DNA from: Bacteroidota bacterium
Lineage (GTDB): Bacteria; Bacteroidota; Bacteroidia; UKL13-3
DNA length: 19,066 nt
Assembly: GCA_947449515.1 (NCBI GenBank)
Contig: CANFSD010000014.1
Location: 1 to 19,066 of the forward strand
Direction of reading: 5' to 3'
The position numbers and the translations under genes are program-made. The notes under the pieces are model-generated. The model had not been told where the DNA came from. It searched no databases and was given only the letters and a program-made list of their open reading frames with translations. Positions 1 through 7,543 of this stretch are shown here, piece after piece. Within the stretch, counting starts at the first letter, position 1, and each line of letters starts with the position of its first letter.

Positions 1-107
1 GTGGTTGATTCGTAGGGTTCACCCAATACATCTGAAACAAAAATGTTCTGGGCATTTCCATTGAAAAAAACGAAAAAGCCAATTAAAAGCAGGGTAAATT
101 TTTTCAT
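1..107 (-). CDS. Secreted protein, N-terminal fragment (cut by window edge)
   Basis: Only the first 35 residues are in the window. The reading begins at an ATG at 105-107 and runs off the left edge. It starts MKKFTLLLIGFFVFFNGNAQ, a textbook Sec signal peptide: two lysines, a hydrophobic core, then an Ala-Gln cleavage site typical of Bacteroidota. The mature part begins NIFVSDVLGEPYES. It lies 14 bases after the DUF1684 lipoprotein stop on the same strand, so it is probably the next gene of that operon. Too little is present to name a family. The Omp28-type neighbour would fit a thioredoxin-like or surface protein, but that is only inference from context. Confidence 0.7.
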   Translation of the reverse strand, partial: MKKFTLLLIGFFVFFNGNAQNIFVSDVLGEPYEST

Positions 108-121
108 AATTCTTGAACTCT

Positions 122-751
122 TTATTTGTTCATTTCATACTTCATACCTGCCTCCATTGCTATTGGCAAATGGTTTTCTTTGGGAGGAATTGGGCAAGTA
201 TATTTGGCATTATACGCACAATATGGATTGTAGGCGGTATTAAAATCAATGGTGATTTCTGTTTGATTTGCTTTCTTCTCTAAATCTATGTAACGACCGC
301 CACCGTAGGTGGTTTGGCCATTTGTACCATCAGTGAAAGGCAATAGTAAATAGTTTTCGTTGCCGGGTTTTTTCTCTGCTTGTTCCAAAATTAGGAGCGC
401 ATAATTTTCACCTTCCCAAGAAAATTTTGCCAAAGCATAATTTTTGTAGGGGCGGGTTTTATCATGGGAGTGTGGCAGTTCAAAAACAGATTGGTTTTGC
501 AGGAGTGTAAGCTTTGCTGTTACCTTAAATATTTCGTTGATAGGGTAGAACTTTAAGCCCTTAAAGCCACTAAAATGATTGCTGTCTAGTGGTGTTTCCT
601 TAGGATCGAAAAATTGCTCATTAATGGCCATTCTTTCGGCAGATAAAGCCTGTCTGTAGGCCTTGTCTTCTTTATTTTGACAAGCCATTGGCAAAACAGC
701 CAAGGCCCATAAAAGACTAATTAACCTTAACCTCTTTTGAATGCAATACAT
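122..751 (-). CDS. DUF1684 family lipoprotein
   Basis: This 209-residue protein opens with a basic stretch (KRLR), a hydrophobic core and a lipobox ending at Cys24 (LPMAC), so it is probably an exported lipoprotein. The C-terminal half carries the conserved block of the DUF1684 family: TYGGGRYIDL at 148-157, DFNTAYNPYCAYN at 169-181 and CPIPPKENHLPI at 186-197. The length fits the family; its biochemical role is not known to me. The ATG at 749-751 lies inside the end of the upstream Omp28-type gene, a 35-base overlap, which suggests translational coupling. The overlap is rather long, but no later ATG would keep the signal peptide, so this start is preferred. Confidence 0.85.
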   Translation of the reverse strand: MYCIQKRLRLISLLWALAVLPMACQNKEDKAYRQALSAERMAINEQFFDPKETPLDSNHFSGFKGLKFYPINEIFKVTAKLTLLQNQSVFELPHSHDKTRPYKNYALAKFSWEGENYALLILEQAEKKPGNENYLLLPFTDGTNGQTTYGGGRYIDLEKKANQTEITIDFNTAYNPYCAYNAKYTCPIPPKENHLPIAMEAGMKYEMNK

Positions 752-1616
752 TTTTCTTTACTGTATTCAAATGAACAAATGCCACTACATCTAAATTAGC
801 TGCATTCCATTTTGGATCACGTTTTACCCTGTATTTTTTATAGAAAACCCTGCCTGGCACATAGGATGCATTTAAGTAATCGCCAAAATAAGAAGTTACA
901 ATGCCTCTTAATACATGACGGTGAATATAATTCTCTACGAAAATGGTTGTTCCTGTGCTGTCTTTGCTTTCTTGAATGTCTTCCATTTCACTTTCTAAAA
1001 TAGAAATGGTAACGTATTGCGAATCTGTTTGTGCTTGGGTGTAGGTGAGGGTTAATTCTACTTCAAGTGAATCGCCAATGTTTTTTGCATTGAGGTTAAT
1101 ATTTACAGGCGTTGGCGAATTGAGTTCTTGGTTTACATAAGCCGACCATTTAGGATAATCAATGTTTGGCAAGATTTCACCACTGAATAATTTTCTGTTT
1201 ACATTTCCTGTTGGAATGCCAGAAGTTAGGCCAACCATTTCAAAAATGAGGGCGCCTGCTTGGGTTCTAAAATCATATTTGCTGGTAAATTCATCACCAC
1301 CTGCTTTGTCGAACGGACGTGTAAGGGCATTTAATTTATTAAGTGGATGAACGGTTACAACGTTTACGCGACCAGGATTGGCGTTGGCAATGGCTTTTGC
1401 GGTTGCTTGTGCAGAAGGACAATTGGCGCATTTTACACCGCTAAATTCTTCTATTAACACACTTTTTAATTCTGCACTTGGCACTGGTGAAATAATATAA
1501 TTGGTATCGCCAATGGTGCTTTCTGGAGTAAAGTTTATATAAGGTGGTTCTTCTTTACATGCGTTGATAGCAAACAGAAATCCTAAAATAAATAAGCTAT
1601 AAATTATTTTTTTCAT
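717..1616 (-). CDS. Omp28-related outer-membrane lipoprotein with CxxC motif
   Basis: This is a 299-residue protein with a lipoprotein signal peptide (MKKIIYSLFILGFLFAINAC, lipidated at Cys20). Residues 54-70 read LIEEFSGVKCANCPSAQ, matching the thioredoxin-like start of the Omp28 family, where the CxxC pair (Cys63, Cys66) sits after a beta strand. The rest is beta-rich with no further motif I can name. Omp28 was first described in Porphyromonas gingivalis as a surface adhesin-like protein. The CxxC may instead indicate redox or disulfide chemistry in the envelope; that is inference. The gene follows the barrel-like gene by only 3 bases and overlaps the DUF1684 gene, so it is operonic. Confidence 0.85.
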   Translation of the reverse strand: MKKIIYSLFILGFLFAINACKEEPPYINFTPESTIGDTNYIISPVPSAELKSVLIEEFSGVKCANCPSAQATAKAIANANPGRVNVVTVHPLNKLNALTRPFDKAGGDEFTSKYDFRTQAGALIFEMVGLTSGIPTGNVNRKLFSGEILPNIDYPKWSAYVNQELNSPTPVNINLNAKNIGDSLEVELTLTYTQAQTDSQYVTISILESEMEDIQESKDSTGTTIFVENYIHRHVLRGIVTSYFGDYLNASYVPGRVFYKKYRVKRDPKWNAANLDVVAFVHLNTVKKNVLHSKEVKVN

Positions 1617-1619
1617 CTC

Positions 1620-3305
1620 TTAAAAATTAGTAGTTAAGGTAAGTCGAACGCCACTAAATGCAGGCTCTACGCGGCAAACACCTCCAGTACAATTTACACC
1701 TTCTACTTGTTTAATATAACCAGCAGTAAAGCGCGTATTCTTTTGCGTGTAGGCCATAAAAACATTCCAGTAATGTACCAATTTAAAATCTTTACCTGGT
1801 TCTGGTTGGTTTCTAAATCCGGGTTTTACATTTACCATATCGCCACAACTGAATGAATAGTGTGGAGCCATATTGAACTCTAATAAACCATTTACAAAAC
1901 TCCCTAAATCCTGGTTTGTTTGCAGGTATTGCGACTCCATGCGAAGGGAGCGTGTGTTTGTAAATTTGTAGGTAGCCTCTCCAAAAAACGTATGGGCAAT
2001 AACATAAGGAACTGTTGGTTTTGCTTCGTATAAACGTTGGTTGTAATTGATAATTTGATAGCCTAACAACAATTTAAATTTCTTGTTGAATTTATGTTGA
2101 CCTTCAAAATAATATTCGCGGAAAAACCTGTTTGGATCTTCTTTAAAATTTAGCGGATTAATTGTTTGTCCATTAAAATAACCTTGCGGTGTGGCCAGTG
2201 AAGCGTTGAAATTAAACTGGGTTTGGTGTTTTTTCAAAGCTTTTGGTTTATAACTCAATTCTAATTGCAAACCATTCTCTCCCCATTCTTGGGTAAAGGC
2301 ATTGTAACGCGCCAAAAGACGGTATACATTTTGGCGGGTAACAGAAGGCAAGTAGGCAATCATACCCGTGTTCTGCGTTTGCAGCGGAGAGGTTCTAAAA
2401 GAAAATTTATCTATGTAACGGTATTGCGCGTTCAATCCAAATCCTTTGGTTGAATAAGAAAAAGAGGTGAGGTAAGATTTACCTGCATGCAATTCCATTA
2501 AATCATTATTTGGATTGATAATGGCTTCTGGTGTTTTTTGAGCCAATTCTACATACCATGTTACGTTTTTGTACCGAAGGGTATTGTATACATTGTAAAC
2601 AAAAACATTGTATTTTGGATAGAAGCGTTTAGACAGTTCGTAGTTATTAATACTTGCTGCCATTACGTTCATGGTTTCATTGTCAATGGTTCTGTTTACT
2701 AAGCTAGCACCAGGTTCTACGCTAAAATTATCTGTAATATCAAAGTGGTGTTCGGCATTAATTCCTTTAATAACCATAGGCCTGAGGTCGAAACGGAATT
2801 TTTGTAAACCTGTAAAAGCTTTGATAGTAGTATTTTCTGTAGGTCTGTATTTGATATGCGCTCCTTGTATGGCAAAATCTAAGCCTAAGTTTCTGTCTTC
2901 ATAAGAACGAAACACCATGCCACTTGCAAATTGATCGTAGAAATACCCCGCTGTAATAGTCATGTTTTCCATGTCTTTTCTAACGCTGTACATACCCAAA
3001 CCACTTCTGGTGTAAGCCTCTTGAGGGTTGAGAAGGGGTGAGTTGTTAAACAAATCATAACGCACCGTAAAGGTGTAGCCACTGTATTTATAGTTCAGCA
3101 AAAGCCAAGCATCTGCAGATGAAAGTTGTTTTTGGTATTGGGTAGTTGTGGCGCCAATACTGCTGTCTTTTACATAAAATTGGTTGGTGGTTTGGAAGTT
3201 TCCTGAGAATTCACCTTTTTCAACCTTTTTATCGGAATTGTCTTGGCCATTGGCCGATAAGATTATTCCAACAGCACAAATGCTGAGTAGAAGTTTTCTG
3301 AACAT
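1620..3305 (-). CDS. Outer-membrane beta-barrel-like protein (DUF6029-type)
   Basis: A 561-residue exported protein beginning MFRKLLLSICAVGIILSANG, then Gln, a clear signal peptide with cleavage near residue 20. The reading frame is open 18 codons further upstream to 3359, but that extension is basic, lies inside rsfS and would bury the signal peptide, so the ATG at 3303-3305 is chosen. The mature part alternates aromatic and polar residues with many Tyr, Asn and Arg (for example NYKYSGYTFTVRYDLFNN) and ends in LTLTTNF, as expected of a barrel whose last strand ends in Phe. It resembles the Bacteroidota family DUF6029, placed next to Omp28-type genes. The family call is from memory, so it is less certain than the barrel call. 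It lies 14 bases after the rsfS stop. Confidence 0.75.
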   Translation of the reverse strand: MFRKLLLSICAVGIILSANGQDNSDKKVEKGEFSGNFQTTNQFYVKDSSIGATTTQYQKQLSSADAWLLLNYKYSGYTFTVRYDLFNNSPLLNPQEAYTRSGLGMYSVRKDMENMTITAGYFYDQFASGMVFRSYEDRNLGLDFAIQGAHIKYRPTENTTIKAFTGLQKFRFDLRPMVIKGINAEHHFDITDNFSVEPGASLVNRTIDNETMNVMAASINNYELSKRFYPKYNVFVYNVYNTLRYKNVTWYVELAQKTPEAIINPNNDLMELHAGKSYLTSFSYSTKGFGLNAQYRYIDKFSFRTSPLQTQNTGMIAYLPSVTRQNVYRLLARYNAFTQEWGENGLQLELSYKPKALKKHQTQFNFNASLATPQGYFNGQTINPLNFKEDPNRFFREYYFEGQHKFNKKFKLLLGYQIINYNQRLYEAKPTVPYVIAHTFFGEATYKFTNTRSLRMESQYLQTNQDLGSFVNGLLEFNMAPHYSFSCGDMVNVKPGFRNQPEPGKDFKLVHYWNVFMAYTQKNTRFTAGYIKQVEGVNCTGGVCRVEPAFSGVRLTLTTNF

Positions 3306-3319
3306 AATTTTTTGATTTG

Positions 3320-4006
3320 CTATTTTCCTTTGAATACTACTTCTTCTGCATCGCCCCATAATTGCTCGATGCCATAAAAATGACGTTTTTCTTCTTGAAA
3401 AATATGTGCTACTACATTAAAATAGTCAATAAGTATCCATTCTAAATTTTCGAAACCTTCGCGGTGAATTGGGTTTTCATTGAGGTGTTTTTTTACTTCA
3501 TCCTCCGCACTTTTTGCAATGGCTTCTACTTGTTTGTCGTTACTGGCATGTGAAATTACAAAATAATCTGCCGATGCATTTTGAATTTTTCGCATGTCTA
3601 AAATACGAATATTCTCTGCCTTACGCTCAAACATACCTTGCGCTACGGTAAGTGCCAATAATAGGTCTGGCGACATTGATTTTATATCTACAGCTTTAGG
3701 AGCAGTAGTTTTGGCCGAACCAACCTTTGCTGCAGCAGCTTTTTTTGCTGGTGTTGCTTTTGCAGCTACTTTTTTAGCCGCTACCTTTTTTACAGGTGCA
3801 GTTTTGCTTATTACCTTTTTAGCTGCTACTTTTTTAACAGGAGCAGTTTTAGTCGCTACTTTTTTTGGAGCTGCTTTCTTAACAGGCGCAGTTTTGGTTG
3901 CTACTTTTTTTGGAGCTGCTACTTTCTTAGCTGCTGTTTTTTTTGCTGCAGTGCTCTTAGGAGTTGCTGCTTTTTTTGCGATTTTTTTCGCTGGTGTGTT
4001 TGCCAT
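3320..4006 (-). CDS. rsfS: Ribosome silencing factor RsfS with histone-H1-like N-terminal tail
   Basis: Residues about 113-228 form a complete RsfS/Iojap (DUF143) domain: DYFVISHASNDKQVEAIA at 147-163 and WILIDYFNVVAHIF at 190-203, followed by RHFYGIEQLWGDA. RsfS binds ribosomal protein uL14 and blocks joining of the ribosomal subunits when nutrients are short. The odd part is residues 1-112, which are almost only Lys, Ala, Pro, Val and Thr, including four 15-residue repeats (33-92). This resembles bacterial histone-H1-like tails. Typical RsfS proteins are only about 110-130 residues. The ATG at 4004-4006 is the first of the frame, and no stop separates tail and domain, so this is one fused gene. 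It is divergent from birA across 44 bases and leads the exported-protein operon. RsfS itself is secure; the role of the tail is unknown. Confidence 0.93.
   Translation of the reverse strand: MANTPAKKIAKKAATPKSTAAKKTAAKKVAAPKKVATKTAPVKKAAPKKVATKTAPVKKVAAKKVISKTAPVKKVAAKKVAAKATPAKKAAAAKVGSAKTTAPKAVDIKSMSPDLLLALTVAQGMFERKAENIRILDMRKIQNASADYFVISHASNDKQVEAIAKSAEDEVKKHLNENPIHREGFENLEWILIDYFNVVAHIFQEEKRHFYGIEQLWGDAEEVVFKGK
3731..3910 (-). repeat. Four 45-bp in-frame repeats coding the K/A/P-rich tail of RsfS
   Basis: Reading on the minus strand, residues 33-92 of RsfS are four successive 15-residue units: KKVATKTAPVKKAAP, KKVATKTAPVKKVAA, KKVISKTAPVKKVAA and KKVAAKATPAKKAAA. The first two are nearly identical, and the units decay towards the globular domain. 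Shorter lysine/alanine blocks (KKTAAKKVAAP) precede them. The array keeps the frame, so unit gain or loss by slippage would change tail length without breaking the gene. Confidence 0.85.
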
Positions 4007-4028
4007 CTAGATTCTACAAGTAAATTTG
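4000..4028 (+). promoter_or_regulatory. Possible promoter for the birA-coaX-lptC operon
   Basis: TTG at 4000-4002, an 18-base spacer, then TAAATTTG at 4021-4028. The -7 box matches TAnnTTTG fully, but the spacer is one base shorter than usual. A start site near 4034 would exclude the ATG at 4029 as initiator and favour the TTG at 4051 as the birA start. Confidence 0.3.
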
Positions 4029-4031
4029 ATG

Positions 4032-4062
4032 CAAATTAAGCATTTTTTCCTTGGCCTACCAA
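4032..4062 (-). promoter_or_regulatory. Possible promoter for the rsfS operon
   Basis: On the minus strand, TTG (4062-4060) is followed after 20 bases by TTAATTTG (4039-4032), one mismatch from the Bacteroidota consensus TTG-N19-21-TAnnTTTG. The start site would fall near 4026, about 20 bases before the rsfS ATG. It overlaps the opposing birA promoter candidate. It is a pattern match only. Confidence 0.3.
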
Positions 4063-4809
4063 CCCTTAAATATTGGCGAATATTCTGTTTTTTTGGAAGA
4101 GACCAACTCTACCAACGATGCCCTCAAACTCTTGTATGGCAAGGAAGAGCTGCCGGAGGGGGCATTGGTTTATACCTATTTTCAAAGCAATGGCAGAGGA
4201 CAGCAAAATGCCGTTTGGGAATCTGAAAGGGGAAAAAACCTGCTACTGAGCGTGCTTTTGAAGCCACATTTTTTACCTGCAGATGAGCAAATTTGGCTCA
4301 ATTTGGTGTTTAGTTTGGCTTTGCGCGATGCCGCTACCGCACTTTCTGGCATGGAGGCAAAAATAAAATGGCCCAATGATATTTACCTAGAAGGCAAAAA
4401 AGTGGCAGGGATTTTAATTGAAAATTCAATTCAAGGAATGCGTTTACGTTATACCATTGCAGGCATAGGTTTGAATTTGAACCAAGAAAAATTTTCGGTT
4501 GACAAGGCGGCTTCCCTATTTAATTTTTCGGGTAATTGGGTCGAACCAAATTTGGCAAGGCAACTTTTTTGCGAAAAACTTTCCCATTATTATGCTTTAT
4601 TATTGGGTAAACAGCATAACTTGCTATGGGAGAAATACCACCAATATTTGTTAGGAAAAGGAGAAATGGCCCGTTTTGAAAAAGATGGGCAGCAAATAGA
4701 AGCGGAAATTTTGGGGATAGATAAACGGGGGCGTTTGCACCTGCTCTACAATGAGGAAATTAAAAGCTTTGCCCATAAAGAAATTATTTTTATAGAATTA
4801 ATTAAATAG
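4051..4809 (+). CDS. birA: Biotin--[acetyl-CoA-carboxylase] ligase (BirA)
   Basis: The enzyme makes biotinyl-AMP and transfers biotin to the carrier lysine of acetyl-CoA carboxylase and similar enzymes. In its 252 residues I see ETNSTND (17-23), the nucleotide/biotin loop SNGRGQ (46-51) with W56 and GKNLLLSV (61-68), KWPNDIY (106-112), KKVAGILIEN (116-125), GIGLNLNQ (138-145) and a small C-terminal domain (about 205-252). There is no N-terminal helix-turn-helix, so it is a ligase only and not a repressor. The start is awkward: the frame has no ATG at its front, only TTG at 4051 or ATT at 4042, while an ATG at 4029 sits one frame away. It ends 6 bases before coaX. Divergent rsfS-birA pairing is, from memory, common in Bacteroidota. 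Confidence 0.95.
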   Translation: MAYQPLNIGEYSVFLEETNSTNDALKLLYGKEELPEGALVYTYFQSNGRGQQNAVWESERGKNLLLSVLLKPHFLPADEQIWLNLVFSLALRDAATALSGMEAKIKWPNDIYLEGKKVAGILIENSIQGMRLRYTIAGIGLNLNQEKFSVDKAASLFNFSGNWVEPNLARQLFCEKLSHYYALLLGKQHNLLWEKYHQYLLGKGEMARFEKDGQQIEAEILGIDKRGRLHLLYNEEIKSFAHKEIIFIELIK

Positions 4810-4815
4810 TTGAAG

Positions 4816-5541
4816 ATGCCATATTTGCTAATAGATGCAGGAAATACGAGGGTGAAATTAGCCATGTTTTTGGACAATGAAATGCTGTTCAAAGAAGTAT
4901 TAGCCTATGATCATTTTGGCAGCCGTTTACCCGAATTGTTGCAAATTCACCCGATTCAAAATATTTTTATTTGTGATGTTGGAGGAAAGTTGGAAGCAAT
5001 TATTCCATCGCTACAAATAAACTTGCCAATTGCGTATCTCACTGCACAAAGCATTTTGCCATTCGAAAATTTATACGAGTCTGTAACATTGGGTTCGGAC
5101 AGAAAAGCCTTGGTGGCAGGGGCAATGGCGCTTTACCCCCAAAGAAATTGCTTGGTAATTGATGCAGGAACTTGCGTAACTTATGATGTAATAACCCATG
5201 CCCATGAATATTTGGGAGGTAATATTACACCTGGTTTACAAATGCGGATGCAAGCCATGCATGCTTTTACGGGTAAACTTCCTTTACTTGAATGGCAGGG
5301 TGCAGCGGCGGTTTTAGGAACTACAACGGATGCTTGCATGCAATCGGGAGCCTATTATGGGCTCATTGGTGAAATCAACTATTTGGTGGAGGCCTACCAA
5401 CAAAATCATCCTGGATTAATTGTGCTACTTACAGGTGGCGATGCCCAAGTCTTGGCAAAAAGCATAAAAACAAGCATATTTGTAAACGAAGATCTTTTGT
5501 TATACGGATTAAATAAAATAGTAAATCACCATGCAGAATAG
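4816..5541 (+). CDS. coaX: Type III pantothenate kinase (CoaX)
   Basis: This enzyme phosphorylates pantothenate, the first committed step of coenzyme A synthesis, in the cytosol. The type III (ASKHA-fold) signatures are all present: DAGNTRVKLAMF at 7-18, GSDRKALVAG at 93-102, DAGTCVTYD at 116-124, GGNITPGLQMR at 134-144 and LLTGGDA near 209-215. Its 241 residues match the usual family length. The frame is open from a TTG at 4810, but the ATG at 4816 gives the standard start MPYLLIDAGNT and is preferred. It follows birA by 6 bases, and its last 11 bases overlap the start of the outer-membrane gene. Confidence 0.96.
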   Translation: MPYLLIDAGNTRVKLAMFLDNEMLFKEVLAYDHFGSRLPELLQIHPIQNIFICDVGGKLEAIIPSLQINLPIAYLTAQSILPFENLYESVTLGSDRKALVAGAMALYPQRNCLVIDAGTCVTYDVITHAHEYLGGNITPGLQMRMQAMHAFTGKLPLLEWQGAAAVLGTTTDACMQSGAYYGLIGEINYLVEAYQQNHPGLIVLLTGGDAQVLAKSIKTSIFVNEDLLLYGLNKIVNHHAE

Positions 5542-6838
5542 CGCCCTTAGGCTCTTAATAGTTGTTTTCTTTTGGGTTTGGAGTGCCACTTCCTGCGTTT
5601 TTGCTCAAAATATTACCAAGTCTCCCTATTCAATTATTGGGGTAGGAGATGTAATTTATGGTGGAAATGCTTCTACCTATTCTATGGGACAAACCAACCA
5701 AGGAATTAGAAATCCGTTTTCAGTGAATATGCTTAATCCAGCATCTTATTCATCTACTTTTACCACCAATATTGAAGCCGGTGCTACAATGAGTTTTGGC
5801 GCTTTTAAAGGGGCGGCCAACAGCAATAATGTAAACAATGCTTGGATTGCCTATTTCAATTTTGCTTTGCCAATTTCTGTTAAACGTGGTATGGGAATTT
5901 CGTTTGGTGCTACACCATTTTCTGGAGTAGGATACAATATTATATCGCAGGTAAAAATTCCTCAAGACACTTTCTCAATTGATGGTTTAAATAGTTTTGT
6001 TGGAAGAGGAGGTATTTCTAGGGTATACTTGGGTTATGGCATGCGCTTGCACAAGAATATTAGTGTGGGTGTAAATGGTAACTACCTTTTTGGTCAAACC
6101 ACCAATACCACTCAGTTGCTCATTCCAGCCGCGTATAATATGTTTAATACCAATGAAGATAAAACCATCTATACCCATGGTTGGGTGATGGATTATGGTA
6201 TTCAATTGCATGATACATTCTCTATAGAAAAGAAAAACGAAAAAAAGGACTATGAATGGGTACTTGGTGCCACTTTTAGTCCCGAAAGCAAATTAAATGC
6301 AGAACAAAGTTATTTACTGCGCTCTCTGCCAATAGGTGCTACTTCGGGATTAAAAGATACCGTATATTCAGAATCGGATAGGCCTGGAACCGTTACCGCA
6401 CCTATGTCGTACAAACTTGGATTTAGTTTTTCAAGAAAAGAATATTGGACCTTAGCTGGAGATTTTAAAGCTACCAATTGGAGTAATTATAGAAGTTTTG
6501 GAGGAGCAGATTCGCTTAGAAACAGTATTGGCGGTAGCATTGGAGGAAGCTTTGTGCCAAATCCAAAAAGTAAAAATTATTTGGCTCGAACCGAATTTAG
6601 GTTAGGTGCCCGTTACGAAAAAAGCAATTTGGTGGTTATGGCTACAGGTGTAGATGTATTATCGTTTACAGCGGGTGTGGGATTGCCTTTAACCAAAAGT
6701 AAATCAAAAGTAAATTTAGGTGTAGAATGGCAACAACGCGGAACCACCGACCATGGCCTGGTGCAAGAAAATTACTTTAGGGTATATATTGGTATTAGTT
6801 TTGCCGACAAATGGTTTTATCGCTACCGTTATGATTAG
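5531..6838 (+). CDS. Outer-membrane beta-barrel protein of the coaX-lptC locus
   Basis: A 435-residue exported protein. The signal peptide spans residues 1-25 (core LLIVVFFWVW, cleavage after CVFA before Gln26). The mature start, SPYSIIGVGD then YGGNASTYSMGQTNQG and NMLNPASYSS, resembles the N-terminus of FadL/PorV-like Bacteroidota barrels. Alternating aromatic strands follow, and the C-terminus FRVYIGISFADKWFYRYRYD looks like terminal barrel strands. Its place between coaX and lptC is a conserved arrangement in this phylum as I recall it, hinting at a part in outer-membrane biogenesis; substrate and partners are unknown. The ATG at 5531 overlaps the coaX end, and its own end overlaps lptC by 8 bases. 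Confidence 0.8.
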   Translation: MQNSALRLLIVVFFWVWSATSCVFAQNITKSPYSIIGVGDVIYGGNASTYSMGQTNQGIRNPFSVNMLNPASYSSTFTTNIEAGATMSFGAFKGAANSNNVNNAWIAYFNFALPISVKRGMGISFGATPFSGVGYNIISQVKIPQDTFSIDGLNSFVGRGGISRVYLGYGMRLHKNISVGVNGNYLFGQTTNTTQLLIPAAYNMFNTNEDKTIYTHGWVMDYGIQLHDTFSIEKKNEKKDYEWVLGATFSPESKLNAEQSYLLRSLPIGATSGLKDTVYSESDRPGTVTAPMSYKLGFSFSRKEYWTLAGDFKATNWSNYRSFGGADSLRNSIGGSIGGSFVPNPKSKNYLARTEFRLGARYEKSNLVVMATGVDVLSFTAGVGLPLTKSKSKVNLGVEWQQRGTTDHGLVQENYFRVYIGISFADKWFYRYRYD

Positions 6839-7373
6839 GAATTCGGCATTTTTTGCTGTCTTTATTTTACTTTTTGTTGCATGCGGTCCTAAAGATGCAG
6901 AAATAAAAAAAGCAGCTTCCATTATTTATGATTTACCAGTTGAGGTAGGTTCTAATGTAAGTATTGTATACACCGATAGCGGATTTCTAAAGGCAAAATT
7001 ATTTGCACCATTATTGGAAAGATTTGCCTCTGAGGCGCGCAACCAAACTGAAATGGCAGATGGCATTACCGCTTATTTTTACGATCAACAAGGACATGTA
7101 AGCAGTTATATTAAAAGTAAATATGCTGTGCGTGATGAACGTGAAAGAAGTATCACGGCTAGAAATGATGTAAATGTAATTAACAATAAAGGCGATACTT
7201 TGCGCACCGAAGAACTTATTTGGGATGAGCGTGCCGATAGAATTTATTCTGAAAAATTTGTCCGTATCACTTCACCAGACAAAATAATTATGGGTTCGGG
7301 TTTTGAATCTAATACCGCTTTTACTAAATTTAGAGTTCTAAATATTACTGGAATAATTAGCTTAAATAAATAA
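6831..7373 (+). CDS. lptC: LPS export ABC transporter periplasmic protein LptC
   Basis: LptC takes lipopolysaccharide from the LptBFG transporter in the inner membrane and passes it to the LptA bridge. The 180-residue product has a lipoprotein-type signal (MIRNSAFFAVFILLFVAC, Cys18), then the LptC/OstA-like beta-jellyroll pattern: YTDSGFLKAKLFAPLLERF, ADGITAYFYDQQGHVSSYIKS, a run on unneeded-strand features such as DTLRTEELIWDERADRIYS, and KIIMGSGFESNTAFTKFRV. The frame extends upstream to 6753, but the ATG at 6831 gives a clean signal sequence and the usual 8-base operon overlap. The cysteine suggests a lipid anchor rather than the transmembrane helix of E. coli LptC. The TAATG junction links it to the next small gene. 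Confidence 0.9.
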   Translation: MIRNSAFFAVFILLFVACGPKDAEIKKAASIIYDLPVEVGSNVSIVYTDSGFLKAKLFAPLLERFASEARNQTEMADGITAYFYDQQGHVSSYIKSKYAVRDERERSITARNDVNVINNKGDTLRTEELIWDERADRIYSEKFVRITSPDKIIMGSGFESNTAFTKFRVLNITGIISLNK

Positions 7374-7543
7374 TGGAAAATTGGATACTTAGAAACTGGC
7401 TAATACTGGCTGCCCTCTCTTTAGTGGTAGGTTTTGTGGTTGCCTTTTCGGAAGATTTTGTAAAAGGAAAGGCCTATATGTTTTTCTTTTTGGCTATTAT
7501 TTTTACGTATATCTGGCTTAAAAAAAGCGGAAAAATCAATTAA
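7373..7543 (+). CDS. Small two-helix membrane protein downstream of lptC
   Basis: A 56-residue open frame starting at the ATG whose A is the last base of the lptC stop (TAATG), a classic coupling signal. The product begins MENWILRNWLILAALSLVVG. Hydrophobic segments span about residues 8-25 and 35-49, with a short loop between (SEDFVKGK), and it ends in the basic tail KKSGKIN. It would be an inner-membrane hairpin. I do not recognise the family. Its position suggests a link to LPS export or envelope assembly, which is inference only. Its stop overlaps the stop of the opposing SRPBCC gene. The tight junction and clean membrane pattern argue that it is real despite its size. Confidence 0.7.
   Translation: MENWILRNWLILAALSLVVGFVVAFSEDFVKGKAYMFFFLAIIFTYIWLKKSGKIN

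Noticed and set aside
3594..4010. 138-residue plus-strand frame rich in Ala, Phe and Leu opposite rsfS
   Set aside because: It is the mirror of the Lys/Ala repeats: AAA and GCT codons read as TTT and AGC-like hydrophobic codons on the other strand. The RsfS domain on the minus strand is certain.
4021..4226. Alternative frame beginning at ATG 4029
   Set aside because: It shows no protein likeness beyond its first residues and overlaps the conserved birA motifs in another frame; kept only as a possible displaced birA start.
6753..6830. Longer lptC start
   Set aside because: It would lie deep in the outer-membrane gene and place a non-signal segment before the lipoprotein signal; the ATG at 6831 is better.
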